A stretch of DNA of 64,000 nt, taken from Puniceicoccaceae bacterium. Lineage in GTDB: Bacteria; Verrucomicrobiota; Verrucomicrobiia; Opitutales; JAFGAQ01. Position numbers and translations under genes: made by a program. Shown here piece by piece: positions 1 to 9,641 of this stretch (position 1 is its first letter; every line of letters starts with the position of its first letter). The DNA is taken from the NCBI GenBank assembly GCA_040224245.1, contig JBEGIR010000044.1:53358-117357 (forward strand), written 5' to 3'. Under the pieces are notes generated by a model. That model was not told the DNA's origin and ran no database searches. It saw nothing but the letters and a program-made list of their open reading frames with translations.

Positions 1-390
1 TTCACCGCTGCGCACCACTTCAAACGGAACATGCGGCAGATCATGGTCCCTCAAAAAGGTCTTTTCCCGATAGCGATTTTGGCAGATTGACAACACATCT
101 GAAGAGGGTCGCACCAACTTGCGGGACTCGACCCACCGCACCGACTCCACCGGAAGTCCCTCAAATTCGTAGGTAACCACATCACTCTGTTCAACCAGTC
201 GCTGCAATGCCTCAGTATCCGTGTATGCAGCGCAGAGGTGTTCGTCGGCAACACCTGCCGCAGGACAATTCGGTTCCGGATCCAGAACCACAAAGCGATA
301 TCCGAGATTGCGCCCCGCAAGGATCAGCATTCGTCCCAATTGACCACCTCCGATCACGCCGATTACGGCTCCGGGTAACATTGCACTCAT
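1..390 (-). CDS. purK: N5-carboxyaminoimidazole ribonucleotide synthase PurK, 5' part only
   Basis: The gene runs off the left edge, leaving the first 130 codons. PurK is a cytosolic ATP-grasp enzyme that carboxylates AIR with ATP and bicarbonate to give N5-CAIR in purine synthesis. The visible part has the N-terminal nucleotide-binding loop [12 protein letters not shown], then [16 protein letters not shown] and [12 protein letters not shown], all typical of PurK. The start codon at 388-390 overlaps the purE stop in an ATGA arrangement, so the two are probably translationally coupled. The catalytic ATP-grasp core lies outside the window and cannot be judged. Confidence 0.93.
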   Translation of the reverse strand, partial: MSAMLPGAVIGVIGGGQLGRMLILAGRNLGYRFVVLDPEPNCPAAGVADEHLCAAYTDTEALQRLVEQSDVVTYEFEGLPVESVRWVESRKLVRPSSDVLSICQNRYREKTFLRDHDLPHVPFEVVRSGE

Positions 391-893
391 GCGGGCAACT
401 CCTGATTTAAGACGGTTTGAGTCTGTGTCTTGCGATACGCTCGCAATGCTTCCCTCACCTTGGCATCTCCGAGGGAGAGAATCGCTGCAGCACTCAGCGC
501 CGCATTTTTCGCCCCTGCAACACCGATCGCAAAGGTCGGCACCGGTACTCCTGCAGGCATTTGCACGATCGAAAGCAGTGAATCCAGGCCATTGAGGCTG
601 CGTGACATCACTGGCACTCCAAGAACGGGCAACTGAGTGAGTGAGGCAAGCATGCCCGGCAAATGTGCCGCACCACCTGCGCCTGCAATGATCACTTGCA
701 ACCCCCGGGTTTCTGCACTCTTGGCATACTCAAAAAGACGCTCCGGGGTGCGGTGCGCACTGACGATCTGATGCTCGTGGGCAATGCCGAGTTCTTTCAG
801 GATCTGCACCGCAGCGCTCAGGGTTTCCCAATCGCTTGCACTTCCCATCACGACCCCCACACGGGCACGGTCTGAATCTGTTTGGTTTTCCAT
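387..893 (-). CDS. purE: N5-carboxyaminoimidazole ribonucleotide mutase PurE (class I)
   Basis: PurE converts N5-CAIR, the product of PurK, to CAIR. The 168-residue length fits class I PurE. Family motifs are visible: [11 protein letters not shown] near the N-terminus (phosphate/nucleotide binding), [29 protein letters not shown] and LPVLGVPV. I start at the ATG at 891-893 (MENQTDSD) because the family begins just before VGVVMGS. An upstream in-frame start would run into dabA. It lies 52 nt downstream of the dabA stop on the same strand and overlaps purK by 3 nt, so dabB-dabA-purE-purK may be one transcript. No good Shine-Dalgarno is seen before this start. Confidence 0.95.
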   Translation of the reverse strand: MENQTDSDRARVGVVMGSASDWETLSAAVQILKELGIAHEHQIVSAHRTPERLFEYAKSAETRGLQVIIAGAGGAAHLPGMLASLTQLPVLGVPVMSRSLNGLDSLLSIVQMPAGVPVPTFAIGVAGAKNAALSAAAILSLGDAKVREALRAYRKTQTQTVLNQELPA

Positions 894-945
894 GTTGATG
901 TTTTCAAATTTGAGATTGCTATCTGTTGTCAGGTCTTCTCGCCAG

Positions 946-3399
946 TTACGAAGCGGATTCGAGGTGCGTTGACCAGCTGCCATCTCGATAGCGCAGCACC
1001 TTTCCCGAATCAGCGTCGATACGGAAAAGATAGAGCCACTGGCCGTCAACCAGTTCCCGCACTTTCTCATGCTTCTTTACAATGCGCTCGATCCAATCTC
1101 CCGGTGCTTCAATGAGTACATTCAGGCGCAGGGGTTCGTGCACCCATCTGGAACCGTCATGCACGGATTGTTTGGGCAACCCGATGCGCAAATCGCCGCT
1201 GTTTCCCTCCAACACGCCAATGGTTCCTCCAACCACGTTGTGGATGACTTTGTTGCCCGCGCCATAGTGGAGGGGATCCACCGTCGAGGCAAAATACTGC
1301 AGGTTAATCCAGTGAGCAACGATCATGGGAGCAGTCATGATTTGCTCCAACACCGACGCATCCGTGTCTTCCCATGCGCGATACTCGTGTAAAAAGCTCC
1401 GACCCTGCAGGTTCAGTGCACGGGTACGGGAACGAGGGGCAACCACCAGCGCAGCATTGCCAGCCAATCCCCATTCCGGTCGCACCTGTGACCAGTTCAA
1501 CGCGTAGCATTCCAGCTTTTTCGCAAGGTCAGCATCGGATTCCGCATGCACGCCGAGTCGAGCGGCCCTCTCACGCCGTACCTTTGCTCCCGCCCCATCC
1601 AGCCACTGCTCAAGCTCACGGAGCAGTACACGGTCAAGCGGCTTCTCAAGATCCCGGGTAAAGAGTTCCACTCGATCCAGTGTTGTATCATGCAACGCCG
1701 CAAGAAATTGAGTGGTTTCCGGAATCCGAATACCACGGTCCCCAAGCGCCTTGCGAATCTGTCCATCATTGAGCATTGCGGCAAGCAATCGCGCATTCAC
1801 TTCACCCCGCTGACCGCAACAGGCTCCACAATCGAGACTCGCCGCATGGGGATTATTCTCAGAGGAGCTTCCATGCCCCACCAGCAGCACCAGGGGAGCA
1901 AACTCCGTGGTCATGGCCATACCGCGCAGGGCCGAATGCACGAGTTCAACGCGTGTTTCAAGGGAAACCGCTCCCTCGGGTCCACGCAGGACAGGATCGA
2001 TTTCAGTCACGCTGATGGAGCGGGAATTTCGTTTTTCGAGCAACCCATCTTTCAGGAGTTTCCATCCATACTGCATGCCGAGAGCTTCCACAAATCCGAA
2101 AATCCCCACCCCCGACTGGGAAAAATGCGACCACCGCTGGGCACCCCAGGCCTGCTCACGACGCGTGACACCACAACAACCCGTAGCGTCTCGTTCACCC
2201 ACGATAAACTTGGGCGAAAGCAAGCCGGGAGCATGTGGCACCGCATGCTCTGTTCCGGCAGATTGATAGGCAATGGGAATTCCAAAAAAACCCGCAAACC
2301 CTCGGGTTTGCACCTTGCCTGCAGAGATCTGCTCCAAAGACCTGCGAATGGGTTCAGAACGCACATCAATGCAAAACACCGCATCGACTTGAACCATGTT
2401 CGGTGCAGCTGCGCTGCCCTCAGTCTCAATCGCTCGGACCCAGTCATCCTGGTATGAGTATTCCAGTGCCCGCTGCCATACCCAGTCCCATTCGAACTGA
2501 CGGCGATTCCAGTCGATCTGCTTCGTTCCGCTCGCCATGCCCAGCTGCATACACGGGTCCAGATCCCCGTTCCCACATTTGGCATGTCGCCACAGCACCA
2601 AATCCCAGGCCAGTCGAATCGCCAACAACTGCCGCATTCCATTCGGCATGTTTGTGGCATCCGGATTCGCTTCCCACTGCAAATAGGCACAATAGGATGC
2701 CCAACCACTCACACTGAGAAGCAAAGCACTGGCGTAGTTTGGCCATGCTTCTTCGAGAAAGGGCAAGGTTTGCAGGGCCTCTTCGATCAACTCCCAATCC
2801 TGATGGGGCAATTTTGAAAACTCGGCACGCAACCCTTTTACCCCCATCAGCATCTCCACACCCCGATCCTGTGCGGCAGCATTTTGCCAGGCAGCATACA
2901 TCGCCATGCCCTCTCCACTGGACCACTGTGCCTGGTGCTGGTCAAAATACCCCGCACAAAACCGACTGATGCGATTCACCACTTCGTCGTGCCAGGAGAC
3001 CGAATGCGTCAGGTCACGCATCCGGTCGAGTTCATCGGTCACGAGGCGAATACTCTGCCAACTGCGCTTCTGTTTGAGGTGATCGCACAATGCAGAAACA
3101 TCCGCCTGTACCTGTAGCTCCTGCGCTGCACGCTTCAACTGTGATTCCTGGATGCGACCCTCATCCCAAAGCTCCGCATAGTATTCCCTCGGCATGAGGG
3201 CCTGTGTTCCTTTCCAGAATGCCAGTTTTGCGGCACACTCCGACAGGGGTTCATGCGAGAGATTCCACCAGGGATTCACCGCGATATACCGATCCAGCGG
3301 CCACACCGGTGTGATGCAGCGGAAGGCGGCCAACAGACCAGCCTCCACCAGATCGGGTGAGCGTTTGACTGGCTCAATGGGAAGTGCAGGCGAGTTCAT
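946..3399 (-). CDS. dabA: Inorganic carbon transporter subunit DabA (DUF2309/UPF0753)
   Basis: This 817-residue protein belongs to DUF2309. DabA is the soluble zinc subunit of the DAB complex, which couples membrane ion flux (through DabB) to vectorial hydration of CO2 to bicarbonate. The beta-carbonic-anhydrase-like ligands are present: C343 and D345 in [11 protein letters not shown]509 in LLVGHGSSS and C524 in LDCGACCGQ. Their order and spacing match published DabA proteins. Of two adjacent ATGs (3402 and 3399) I take the second, because a GGAGG lies 4 nt upstream of it and only 1 nt from the first. The start overlaps the dabB stop (ATGA), so translation is probably coupled. Function rests on family knowledge. 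Confidence 0.93.
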   Translation of the reverse strand: MNSPALPIEPVKRSPDLVEAGLLAAFRCITPVWPLDRYIAVNPWWNLSHEPLSECAAKLAFWKGTQALMPREYYAELWDEGRIQESQLKRAAQELQVQADVSALCDHLKQKRSWQSIRLVTDELDRMRDLTHSVSWHDEVVNRISRFCAGYFDQHQAQWSSGEGMAMYAAWQNAAAQDRGVEMLMGVKGLRAEFSKLPHQDWELIEEALQTLPFLEEAWPNYASALLLSVSGWASYCAYLQWEANPDATNMPNGMRQLLAIRLAWDLVLWRHAKCGNGDLDPCMQLGMASGTKQIDWNRRQFEWDWVWQRALEYSYQDDWVRAIETEGSAAAPNMVQVDAVFCIDVRSEPIRRSLEQISAGKVQTRGFAGFFGIPIAYQSAGTEHAVPHAPGLLSPKFIVGERDATGCCGVTRREQAWGAQRWSHFSQSGVGIFGFVEALGMQYGWKLLKDGLLEKRNSRSISVTEIDPVLRGPEGAVSLETRVELVHSALRGMAMTTEFAPLVLLVGHGSSSENNPHAASLDCGACCGQRGEVNARLLAAMLNDGQIRKALGDRGIRIPETTQFLAALHDTTLDRVELFTRDLEKPLDRVLLRELEQWLDGAGAKVRRERAARLGVHAESDADLAKKLECYALNWSQVRPEWGLAGNAALVVAPRSRTRALNLQGRSFLHEYRAWEDTDASVLEQIMTAPMIVAHWINLQYFASTVDPLHYGAGNKVIHNVVGGTIGVLEGNSGDLRIGLPKQSVHDGSRWVHEPLRLNVLIEAPGDWIERIVKKHEKVRELVDGQWLYLFRIDADSGKVLRYRDGSWSTHLESAS

Positions 3400-5039
3400 C
3401 ATGCCTCCACGAGTTCGAGTTCTCCATGAACGCGCTGTTGCTGACACGCCGTGGTGGGAAGGGTTTGTGGAGGCCACCAACGAAAGGTCATGCGGGTGAA
3501 CCATTCATCCAGATACAATCCAGCCGAGAACCATGCATACAACACACTCCACTTTTGAGAGTGCGGTGACAGTACGACCCAGCTCTGCAGTCCATATTGC
3601 AGCGCAAATCCGACGCCCAACATCAACAGGCTCCCTGAAAGCGGGGAATGATGGGGAACCTCAGTGCTGCTCAACGCAACAAATCCCGCATGCCACGCGA
3701 AGTACAGCGTCACCACCATCGGGATCTGCCACATGGCCCGAGTCAGCGCAGACCAACCTTGGGAGGCCCAGGCATCCCGGAGCAGGATGGATGTGCCCAG
3801 GGTCATGATCAACGCAGCCAATATAAAGTGAGGTTCGTTCCCAAGATCAATGCCCCACACTTGCATGCTTCCCCAAACCACACTTGCCACCACAAGAGGT
3901 GCAAGCATCGACGCCACTACCGAACGCCTTAGCTGCAGTGGACACCGCGCAGCCACCTGCACACGGGATACCGTTCGTCCCGACGACAGGAACGCATGCG
4001 CCTTGTAGAGCGAATGCGCCATCAGGTGCAACAGTGCCAGCGCATAGGCGCCCACTCCACATTCCAGCAGCATGAATCCCATCTGCGCACAGGTCGACCA
4101 GGCCAGCGAGAGTTTCACCGATGACTGGGTCATCATGATCATACCTGCAAGGATCGCAGTGACTGCACCCGTCAAAATCAAAAGGAGCTGCGCCCACTCC
4201 GAAGCGGCAATCAGAAATGAAAGTCGAAGCAGCAGAAATCCTCCCAGATTCACCACCCCCGCATGCAAGAGTGCCGAGACAGGTGTCGGAGCTTCCATCA
4301 CCTGGATCAACCAACCGTGAAAGGGAAGCTGGGCACATTTGATAATGACCGCAAACACCACCGCCAAACTCGCCAATGTCAGTGCAACCGGTAACGCTCC
4401 TTGCAACTCATGCATGGACTGCGCGAGCACATCCAGACGAAAGGTGCCGGTTTGTCCATAGATCAGAAGCACGGCGATCAGAAAAGATCCGTCCGCGATG
4501 CGACTGAGCAGGAATTTCTTGTGCGCGGCCAAGACTGCCTGTGGGCGGTTCGGATAAAAATTCAACAGTCGATGCACCCACAAACTCGTCGAAAGCCACA
4601 TGAAGCTGATGACCAGCAGGTGATTTGAGATCACCAGCAAGGAAACACTCGCCAACGTTGCGTGAAAGGATTGCTGGAAGCGGCGCTGTCCTGTATCTCC
4701 GGCAAGATACTGGCGGCTGAATTTCAGGATGATCACACCCAGAAAGTTGACCAGACCCAGCATCAACAGTCCGATGGCATCAAAACGAAGCCAGGTTCCC
4801 AACCCCAACAGTGTCCAGGAGGTATTCAACCAGGCTAGGTTCGCATCAAGCACACGTACCACCCCATACGTCAGCAGGGCGATTACCGCAACCCCCAGTC
4901 CGAGCTTGGAACTCAGGGCACCGAGGTTCCACGCTGCTAACTGCGGTACCTGCCGCACGAGCAGGCCAGCCACGACATGCAACAGCGCAGGCAACAAGAG
5001 CATACACAAAAGCGATGATGGAAGATCTGGAAGATTCAT
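3399..5039 (-). CDS. dabB: DabB: NADH-quinone oxidoreductase subunit L-like membrane subunit
   Basis: This is a polytopic membrane protein of the proton-conducting Complex I subunit 5/Mrp family, about 546 residues from the start used here. It has roughly a dozen or more hydrophobic segments and the family core ISFMWLSTSLWVHRLLNF, KCAQLPFHGWL (conserved Lys in a helix) and APTPVSALLHAGVVN. It lies directly upstream of and overlaps dabA, which separates it from Complex I subunits and fits the DabB role of supplying ion-motive force. An upstream ATG at 5084 would add 15 residues, but that ATG sits inside a TATAAT-like element, so I prefer MNLPDLPSS at 5039. The regulator in the opposite direction probably controls it. 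Confidence 0.9.
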   Translation of the reverse strand: MNLPDLPSSLLCMLLLPALLHVVAGLLVRQVPQLAAWNLGALSSKLGLGVAVIALLTYGVVRVLDANLAWLNTSWTLLGLGTWLRFDAIGLLMLGLVNFLGVIILKFSRQYLAGDTGQRRFQQSFHATLASVSLLVISNHLLVISFMWLSTSLWVHRLLNFYPNRPQAVLAAHKKFLLSRIADGSFLIAVLLIYGQTGTFRLDVLAQSMHELQGALPVALTLASLAVVFAVIIKCAQLPFHGWLIQVMEAPTPVSALLHAGVVNLGGFLLLRLSFLIAASEWAQLLLILTGAVTAILAGMIMMTQSSVKLSLAWSTCAQMGFMLLECGVGAYALALLHLMAHSLYKAHAFLSSGRTVSRVQVAARCPLQLRRSVVASMLAPLVVASVVWGSMQVWGIDLGNEPHFILAALIMTLGTSILLRDAWASQGWSALTRAMWQIPMVVTLYFAWHAGFVALSSTEVPHHSPLSGSLLMLGVGFALQYGLQSWVVLSPHSQKWSVLYAWFSAGLYLDEWFTRMTFRWWPPQTLPTTACQQQRVHGELELVEA

Positions 5040-5107
5040 GAATAAAAAGTGATCGTTGGGAACTGAATCCCGAAAGCACCCCATTATAAGGCAAATTTTT
5101 AATTAAG

Positions 5108-5121
5108 TATAATATATTATA
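5108..5121. promoter_or_regulatory. Perfect 14-bp palindrome in the dabB/lysR divergent promoter region
   Basis: TATAATATATTATA is a perfect palindrome in the roughly 120-bp AT-rich spacer between dabB and the divergent LysR gene. On the minus strand a TATAAT hexamer lies at about 5082-5088, just before dabB. LysR-type regulators usually bind T-N11-A dyads in such divergent spacers. Assigning this dyad as the operator is inference, and it could instead be simple AT-rich promoter sequence. Confidence 0.4.
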
Positions 5122-5159
5122 TTGCTGTATTCATTCTCTTTTATTGAACTTAAATCATC

Positions 5160-6095
5160 ATGATTCGGCTCAATTTTCATCACCTCTACTATTTCTGGAT
5201 GGTTGCAAAACACGGAAAGCTGACTGACGCGGCAAAATCGCTGCGCCTGTCCCAATCCGCACTGTCCATGCAGATCAAGCAGCTTGAGCAACAGCTCGAC
5301 CACGCGCTCTTCCTGCGTGTAGGACGCCAGCTCAAACTGACCGAGGTCGGTCGCATCACTTTCACCTACGCCGATGAGATTTTCCGCAAAAGTGAAGAAC
5401 TTCAGGCGCTGCTCGCTGACGGGAAGCTGCCCGACCGACAAATCATCCGTATCGGCGGAGTCTCCACCCTGTCCCGAAATTTTCAGGAGGCATTTATCCG
5501 TCCGCTCATCGACCGTGAAGACGTCCACCTCATGTCCCATTCGGGTCCGCTTGACGATTTGCTCACGCGCCTTGGTGCCCATACTCTCGACATCGTCTTG
5601 TCCAACGTGGCCGTTCAGGGGGATGATGAACGCCCGTTGCGCTGCCACCGGGTTGCCCGGCAACCTGCAAGCATCGTAGGACGACCGCGCAACTCAGCAC
5701 TTCCATTCCGCTTCCCTGAGGATTTGCACAATACCCCGATTCTGCTGCCAGGAACCCACAGTGAAATTCGTGCCGGTTTTGATCTGATCTGCGATCAATA
5801 TGACATTCGTCCCAAAATTGCTGCCGAAGTCGATGACATGGCGATGCTGCGTCTGCTCGCGCGCGACTCCCAGGCCTACGCGGTCCTTCCCCCGGTTGTA
5901 GTTCGCGACGAAATCGCCGAGGGGGCACTGGTGGAACACGCTCAACTGCCCGGTGTTTTTGAAAACTTCTACGCGATTCACATCAAGCGCAACTTTGGCT
6001 CCCCGCTCATTCGCGATCTGCTCAACCGAAGCTCCGAACAAATGCTTGCTCCCGCTTCTGATGACGCTTCTTTTCCATCCGGTTTTTCGGGGTGA
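5160..6095 (+). CDS. LysR-family transcriptional regulator, probable regulator of the dab locus
   Basis: This 311-residue protein has an N-terminal winged helix-turn-helix (about residues 4-62). It opens with LNFHHLYYFWMVAKHGKLTDAAKSLRLS-type sequence, followed by SALSMQIKQLEQQL, the LysR recognition helix region. The remainder is a periplasmic-binding-fold effector domain (about 90-300). The LNFHHLYYFW opening resembles the NhaR-like subgroup. It is transcribed away from dabB and 130 bp ahead of a carbonic anhydrase gene, so I infer that it senses a carbon or ion signal and controls both sides. DAB operons elsewhere often have a linked LysR gene. The effector is unknown. Confidence 0.88.
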   Translation: MIRLNFHHLYYFWMVAKHGKLTDAAKSLRLSQSALSMQIKQLEQQLDHALFLRVGRQLKLTEVGRITFTYADEIFRKSEELQALLADGKLPDRQIIRIGGVSTLSRNFQEAFIRPLIDREDVHLMSHSGPLDDLLTRLGAHTLDIVLSNVAVQGDDERPLRCHRVARQPASIVGRPRNSALPFRFPEDLHNTPILLPGTHSEIRAGFDLICDQYDIRPKIAAEVDDMAMLRLLARDSQAYAVLPPVVVRDEIAEGALVEHAQLPGVFENFYAIHIKRNFGSPLIRDLLNRSSEQMLAPASDDASFPSGFSG

Positions 6096-6225
6096 ACCCG
6101 GCTGTCCCGGGAACTGACTCTGTTGAAACCCACTGGGAACCGCATGCGCGATCCGTCAAAACCGAGGGCAAACAAACCGTTGACCCTTCTGCTGTCATGA
6201 TTGAAAACATCAGAACACATCCAAC

Positions 6226-6864
6226 ATGATCTCCGCAGTAGAAGCCATTCAACGACTACGGGAGGGAAATCTTCGCTTTCATGCAGCTTCCCACCGTCAT
6301 CCTTCCAAAGACCGCACCCGATTCGAACAGATGATTGAGAATCAGGAACCTTTTGCCGTCATCCTCGGTTGTTCCGATTCCAGAGTACCTGCCGAGATTG
6401 TTTTTGATCAGGGACTGGGAGACCTGTTTGTGATTCGCGTTGCAGGCAACATCGTCGCACCATCCCAGGTCGGCAGTGTCGAATTTGCGGTTGCAGAGTT
6501 TCAAACACGCCTGGTGATTGTTCTCGGTCACAGCCACTGTGGTGCGGTCAATGCCACTCTCAAAGAGCTGCATCGCCCCTCACCCGAACGCTCACCCAAC
6601 CTGAAATCCATCGTCGACCGCATTCGGCCAGCCGTTGAACCCATTCTGGAATTTGAAGCAGGTCTCGACCCCGAACAACTCATGGCTGCTGCTGTTCGTG
6701 CCAATATTCGAGCAGCTGCCAATCAATTGCGACACGGTTCCAGCCTGATTGAAAATCTCATCGCAACCCAGGGTCTGGCGATTGTCGGCGCGGAATACTG
6801 TCTGAAGACCGGCAAAGTTGACTTCTTTGACGTGCCGGATGAACTGCAGTCGATACTGCAGTAA
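6226..6864 (+). CDS. Beta-class carbonic anhydrase
   Basis: This 212-residue zinc enzyme interconverts CO2 and bicarbonate. Zinc ligands C49, D51, H102 and C105 are visible in GCSDSRVP and LGHSHCGAV, with R53 forming the Asp-Arg dyad. There is no signal peptide, so it should act in the cytosol. It follows the LysR gene by 130 bp in the same direction. Next to dabAB it would equilibrate the accumulated bicarbonate with CO2 for carboxylases, and PurK is encoded in the same locus. The family assignment is secure, while the shared role is inferred from position. Confidence 0.96.
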   Translation: MISAVEAIQRLREGNLRFHAASHRHPSKDRTRFEQMIENQEPFAVILGCSDSRVPAEIVFDQGLGDLFVIRVAGNIVAPSQVGSVEFAVAEFQTRLVIVLGHSHCGAVNATLKELHRPSPERSPNLKSIVDRIRPAVEPILEFEAGLDPEQLMAAAVRANIRAAANQLRHGSSLIENLIATQGLAIVGAEYCLKTGKVDFFDVPDELQSILQ

Positions 6865-6891
6865 CATCCGTTTACGCCCATTGAAGGTTCC

Positions 6892-8967
6892 TTAAAAATT
6901 CAGCTCTGCGCGCACCCAAACCACTCGACCCGGTTCACTCACCCGTGTGGTTTGCACGTAGCCAGCGACATTTCCTCCAGCACGACTGAGGTGCTCCGCA
7001 TAATCCTTGTCGAAAAGATTGTCCACGCCCGCCGCAAGGGTAATCCCCGAACCCAGCCGATAACTTGCGTGCAGCGATGCCACAGCAAATCCATCTGACG
7101 GCCCGATATCCTGCCCGACGATGTTGCCCTGATTCACGGCAATGCGATTCTGCTCGTCCACCAGGCGCACCAATACCGCGCCTGAAACGCGTGCACCCCG
7201 GTAGCCGACTTCCAGCGTTCCCTCCAGCGGAGGTATCTGCGCCAGCGCATGACCGTCACTCTCATTTTCTCCACGAACCCAGGCCAGTGTTGCCGCAGAA
7301 AACAACCCATTTTCCCAGCGCAACCGCAGGCTGCTTTCAAGTCCGTGAGTCGAAGCTTCAATGTTGCGGGAAATCACAGCCATCCGGCTGTTCCCCATCA
7401 TTCCGGGTTTTGCAAAACCACTTTCAATCAGAATGTAATCCTCATACGAAGCGGCAAAACCGGATACAGACAACGACCAGAAATCACGCTCCACAATCCA
7501 CCCTACATCCACCTGAAGAATGTGTTCCGGGTCGGTTTCGAACGCGCTGAGACTGTCTCGCGATTCTTTGCTGAACAGTTCCCAGTAATCTGGAAATCGA
7601 CTGACATAGCCGACGCCGGCATACCATTGCCCCCACCCCTCTGATAAGGAGTGCTCCAGGCGCAGAAACCCGGATGGCAGTGTTTCTGATCGATTAGCGC
7701 CAGACGTTGGATTGTCCCTCTCTCCAAGCATCATCACTGAAATCTTGTCCCGCTGATCCTCGGCAGAGAATCCATCCACACGTACACCCCATACCCAGCG
7801 CAGTCGCTCTGTCAGGAGCAAGCTCGACTCCGCATAGAGTCCCCACTGCTCAACGTTCGCATCATCGATTCGCGCTTTGCGCTCATAGGGCATCACCTCT
7901 TGGTCGCTCGAACTCCGAACCGAGTGTTCGTTGACCTGATAATCAAAGCCAAGGGTCATTCCCAGTCCCGAATTCCATTCGGCATCCATCTCGAACTTGC
8001 CACCATAGGTCAAGCGATCTGGATTCGACACCGTGGGCCGCAGCATCATCATGCTCGGCGTGAAGGTGCGCAGGGAGTAGTTGTCCATCACATGATCCAC
8101 ATAGTTGTAGTAGAGCCTCGCTTCCGCAGCACGAAGGATGCCCTCATCCCGCGAAAGCGCGTAGCGCAAGCCCATATTGTCACGGGCAAATTTGCTGCCA
8201 TCCATCATGCGATCCGCGTAGGCGGCCTCTCCATCACTCGTGTTCGCAGTGAGTTCCAGAAATCCTCCATCGTGGAACAACCAGCCGACAGCAGCCCCGG
8301 CATTCCATCGCTCATAGGAGCTGTGAACGGATTCTCCAGTTCCGGTTTCATAATCATCCGAGCTTGCGCGGGAACCGACAACCCGCGCCGTCAAAGAGTC
8401 CTGCTTCCACTGAAAGGTTCCCCCCAGATCCAAGCGACCAAAACTACCTGCAGTTGCATAGGCATCTGCACTCCATCCCGGAGCCTCTCCTGCGCTGGGC
8501 AAATCCCTTTCAAAGCGAACGACTCCCGCCGTGTTGCCAGGTCCAAAGCGCACGGTCTGTGGTCCTTTGGTGATGACAACACGATCAAACGAACTGGGAA
8601 ACACATAGGCCGTGGGTGGGTCCATGCGCTGACCGCATCCTCCCAGGATCGATTCTCCATCCACGCTGATCGAAAGGCGTGAACCCGCCGCACCCCGCAG
8701 CACCGGATCCCCATCGATGCCGCCTTTGCGAATGACCGCAAATCCCGGCACATGTTTGAGGATGTCAGCTCCATCCTGCGCAGGTATCGGTTGGATGGCT
8801 GCCCTCATATCGAGTTCCACAACCAGTGGCATTTGCTCACTGGCTGAAGTGACAACCACCGGTCGAAGATCGATGATTTCCGAATGCTCAGATGAGGTCA
8901 CATCCGCATACAAACCGCAAGGAACAATCAGGAGTAATCTTTTGACGACATGAAAGGATTTCAACAT
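6892..8967 (-). CDS. TonB-dependent outer-membrane receptor, copper receptor (OprC/NosA) type
   Basis: This 691-residue outer-membrane protein has an N-terminal signal region, a plug domain (about 45-165) and a 22-strand barrel ending in aromatic residues (WVRAELNF). The plug carries MDPPTAYVFPSSFDRV, ITKGPQTVRFGPGN and AGVVRFERD, the signature of the TonB-dependent copper receptor family. Met-rich stretches (RMMDGSKF, PSMMMLRP) and a Cys-containing GGCGQRMD fit copper binding in OprC-like proteins. Energy would come from TonB-ExbBD encoded elsewhere. It is the last gene of a same-strand run with regAB, 90 bp away. Copper specificity is from family resemblance. Confidence 0.88.
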   Translation of the reverse strand: MLKSFHVVKRLLLIVPCGLYADVTSSEHSEIIDLRPVVVTSASEQMPLVVELDMRAAIQPIPAQDGADILKHVPGFAVIRKGGIDGDPVLRGAAGSRLSISVDGESILGGCGQRMDPPTAYVFPSSFDRVVITKGPQTVRFGPGNTAGVVRFERDLPSAGEAPGWSADAYATAGSFGRLDLGGTFQWKQDSLTARVVGSRASSDDYETGTGESVHSSYERWNAGAAVGWLFHDGGFLELTANTSDGEAAYADRMMDGSKFARDNMGLRYALSRDEGILRAAEARLYYNYVDHVMDNYSLRTFTPSMMMLRPTVSNPDRLTYGGKFEMDAEWNSGLGMTLGFDYQVNEHSVRSSSDQEVMPYERKARIDDANVEQWGLYAESSLLLTERLRWVWGVRVDGFSAEDQRDKISVMMLGERDNPTSGANRSETLPSGFLRLEHSLSEGWGQWYAGVGYVSRFPDYWELFSKESRDSLSAFETDPEHILQVDVGWIVERDFWSLSVSGFAASYEDYILIESGFAKPGMMGNSRMAVISRNIEASTHGLESSLRLRWENGLFSAATLAWVRGENESDGHALAQIPPLEGTLEVGYRGARVSGAVLVRLVDEQNRIAVNQGNIVGQDIGPSDGFAVASLHASYRLGSGITLAAGVDNLFDKDYAEHLSRAGGNVAGYVQTTRVSEPGRVVWVRAELNF

Positions 8968-9056
8968 GGCATCACCCTACCAGAATGATGGCAGGCTGCC
9001 CATGTGGCAAATTGTCGCAGCCCGTCTCCAAATCCGAGCCATGACCCAAGCAATAT

Positions 9057-9641
9057 TCAGGACTCCGGAGTATCCGATTTTCGTGAAGTCCACGGTGACC
9101 ATTTTGCGAGCTTGCGCTGCAGTGAACGTCGATGCAGTCCAAGTGAACGCGCCGTCGCACTCAAATTACCATCGTGCTCTCGCATCACACGCTGAATGTG
9201 TTCCCACTCCATCTGCTCAAGCGTGATGGGGTGCTCTGGAATGGCCGCAGGATTCCAATCTTTCCGACAGCCCAACAAGGCGTTGGTGATCTGATCCGCA
9301 TCGACCGGTTTGGTCAAATAATCCACTGCTCCGAGCCGCACGGCTTCGACTGCATTGGCGATGCTTCCATACGCCGTGAGTACCACGACACGCACATTCG
9401 CCGCCATTGCGCAGAGTTCTGACACCAAAACCATGCCCGACTCACCCGGCATGTGCAGGTCTACCAGCGCAAATTCCGGAATGGACTGCATGCGAAGCAG
9501 CTCCCGTGCTTCGGCGACAGAACCTGCAACTCTCGCAACAAAGCCGCGGCGTTCAAGAGCTGTGGCCAATCGATTGCGGAATAGCGTTTCGTCATCCACA
9601 ATCAAGACGCTTCCAGTCCCTGTGATGTGGGTTGTGTTCAC
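9057..9641 (-). CDS. regA: RegA/PrrA-type response regulator
   Basis: This 194-residue regulator has a receiver domain (about 10-125) with the acidic pocket VDDE, phosphoacceptor Asp in FALVDLHMPGESG, a conserved Thr/Ala in VVLTAYGS and Lys in DYLTKPVD. A short Fis-type helix-turn-helix follows, with LSATARSLGLHRRSLQRKL, the hallmark of RegA/PrrA/ActR proteins. There is no sigma-54 activation domain between them. The start is a GTG at 9639-9641 that overlaps the regB stop (GTGA). In proteobacteria this system controls respiration, carbon fixation and nitrogen genes according to redox state. The target set here is unknown. Confidence 0.88.
   Translation of the reverse strand: MNTTHITGTGSVLIVDDETLFRNRLATALERRGFVARVAGSVAEARELLRMQSIPEFALVDLHMPGESGMVLVSELCAMAANVRVVVLTAYGSIANAVEAVRLGAVDYLTKPVDADQITNALLGCRKDWNPAAIPEHPITLEQMEWEHIQRVMREHDGNLSATARSLGLHRRSLQRKLAKWSPWTSRKSDTPES

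Noticed and set aside
946..3504. Longer DabA start at 3504
   Set aside because: The extra 35 residues overlap the dabB 3' end in another frame, while GGAGG and an ATGA overlap favour the start at 3399.
5082..5088. ATG at 5084 as the dabB start
   Set aside because: It lies within a TATAAT-like promoter element and would add a non-hydrophobic stretch before the first membrane helix.
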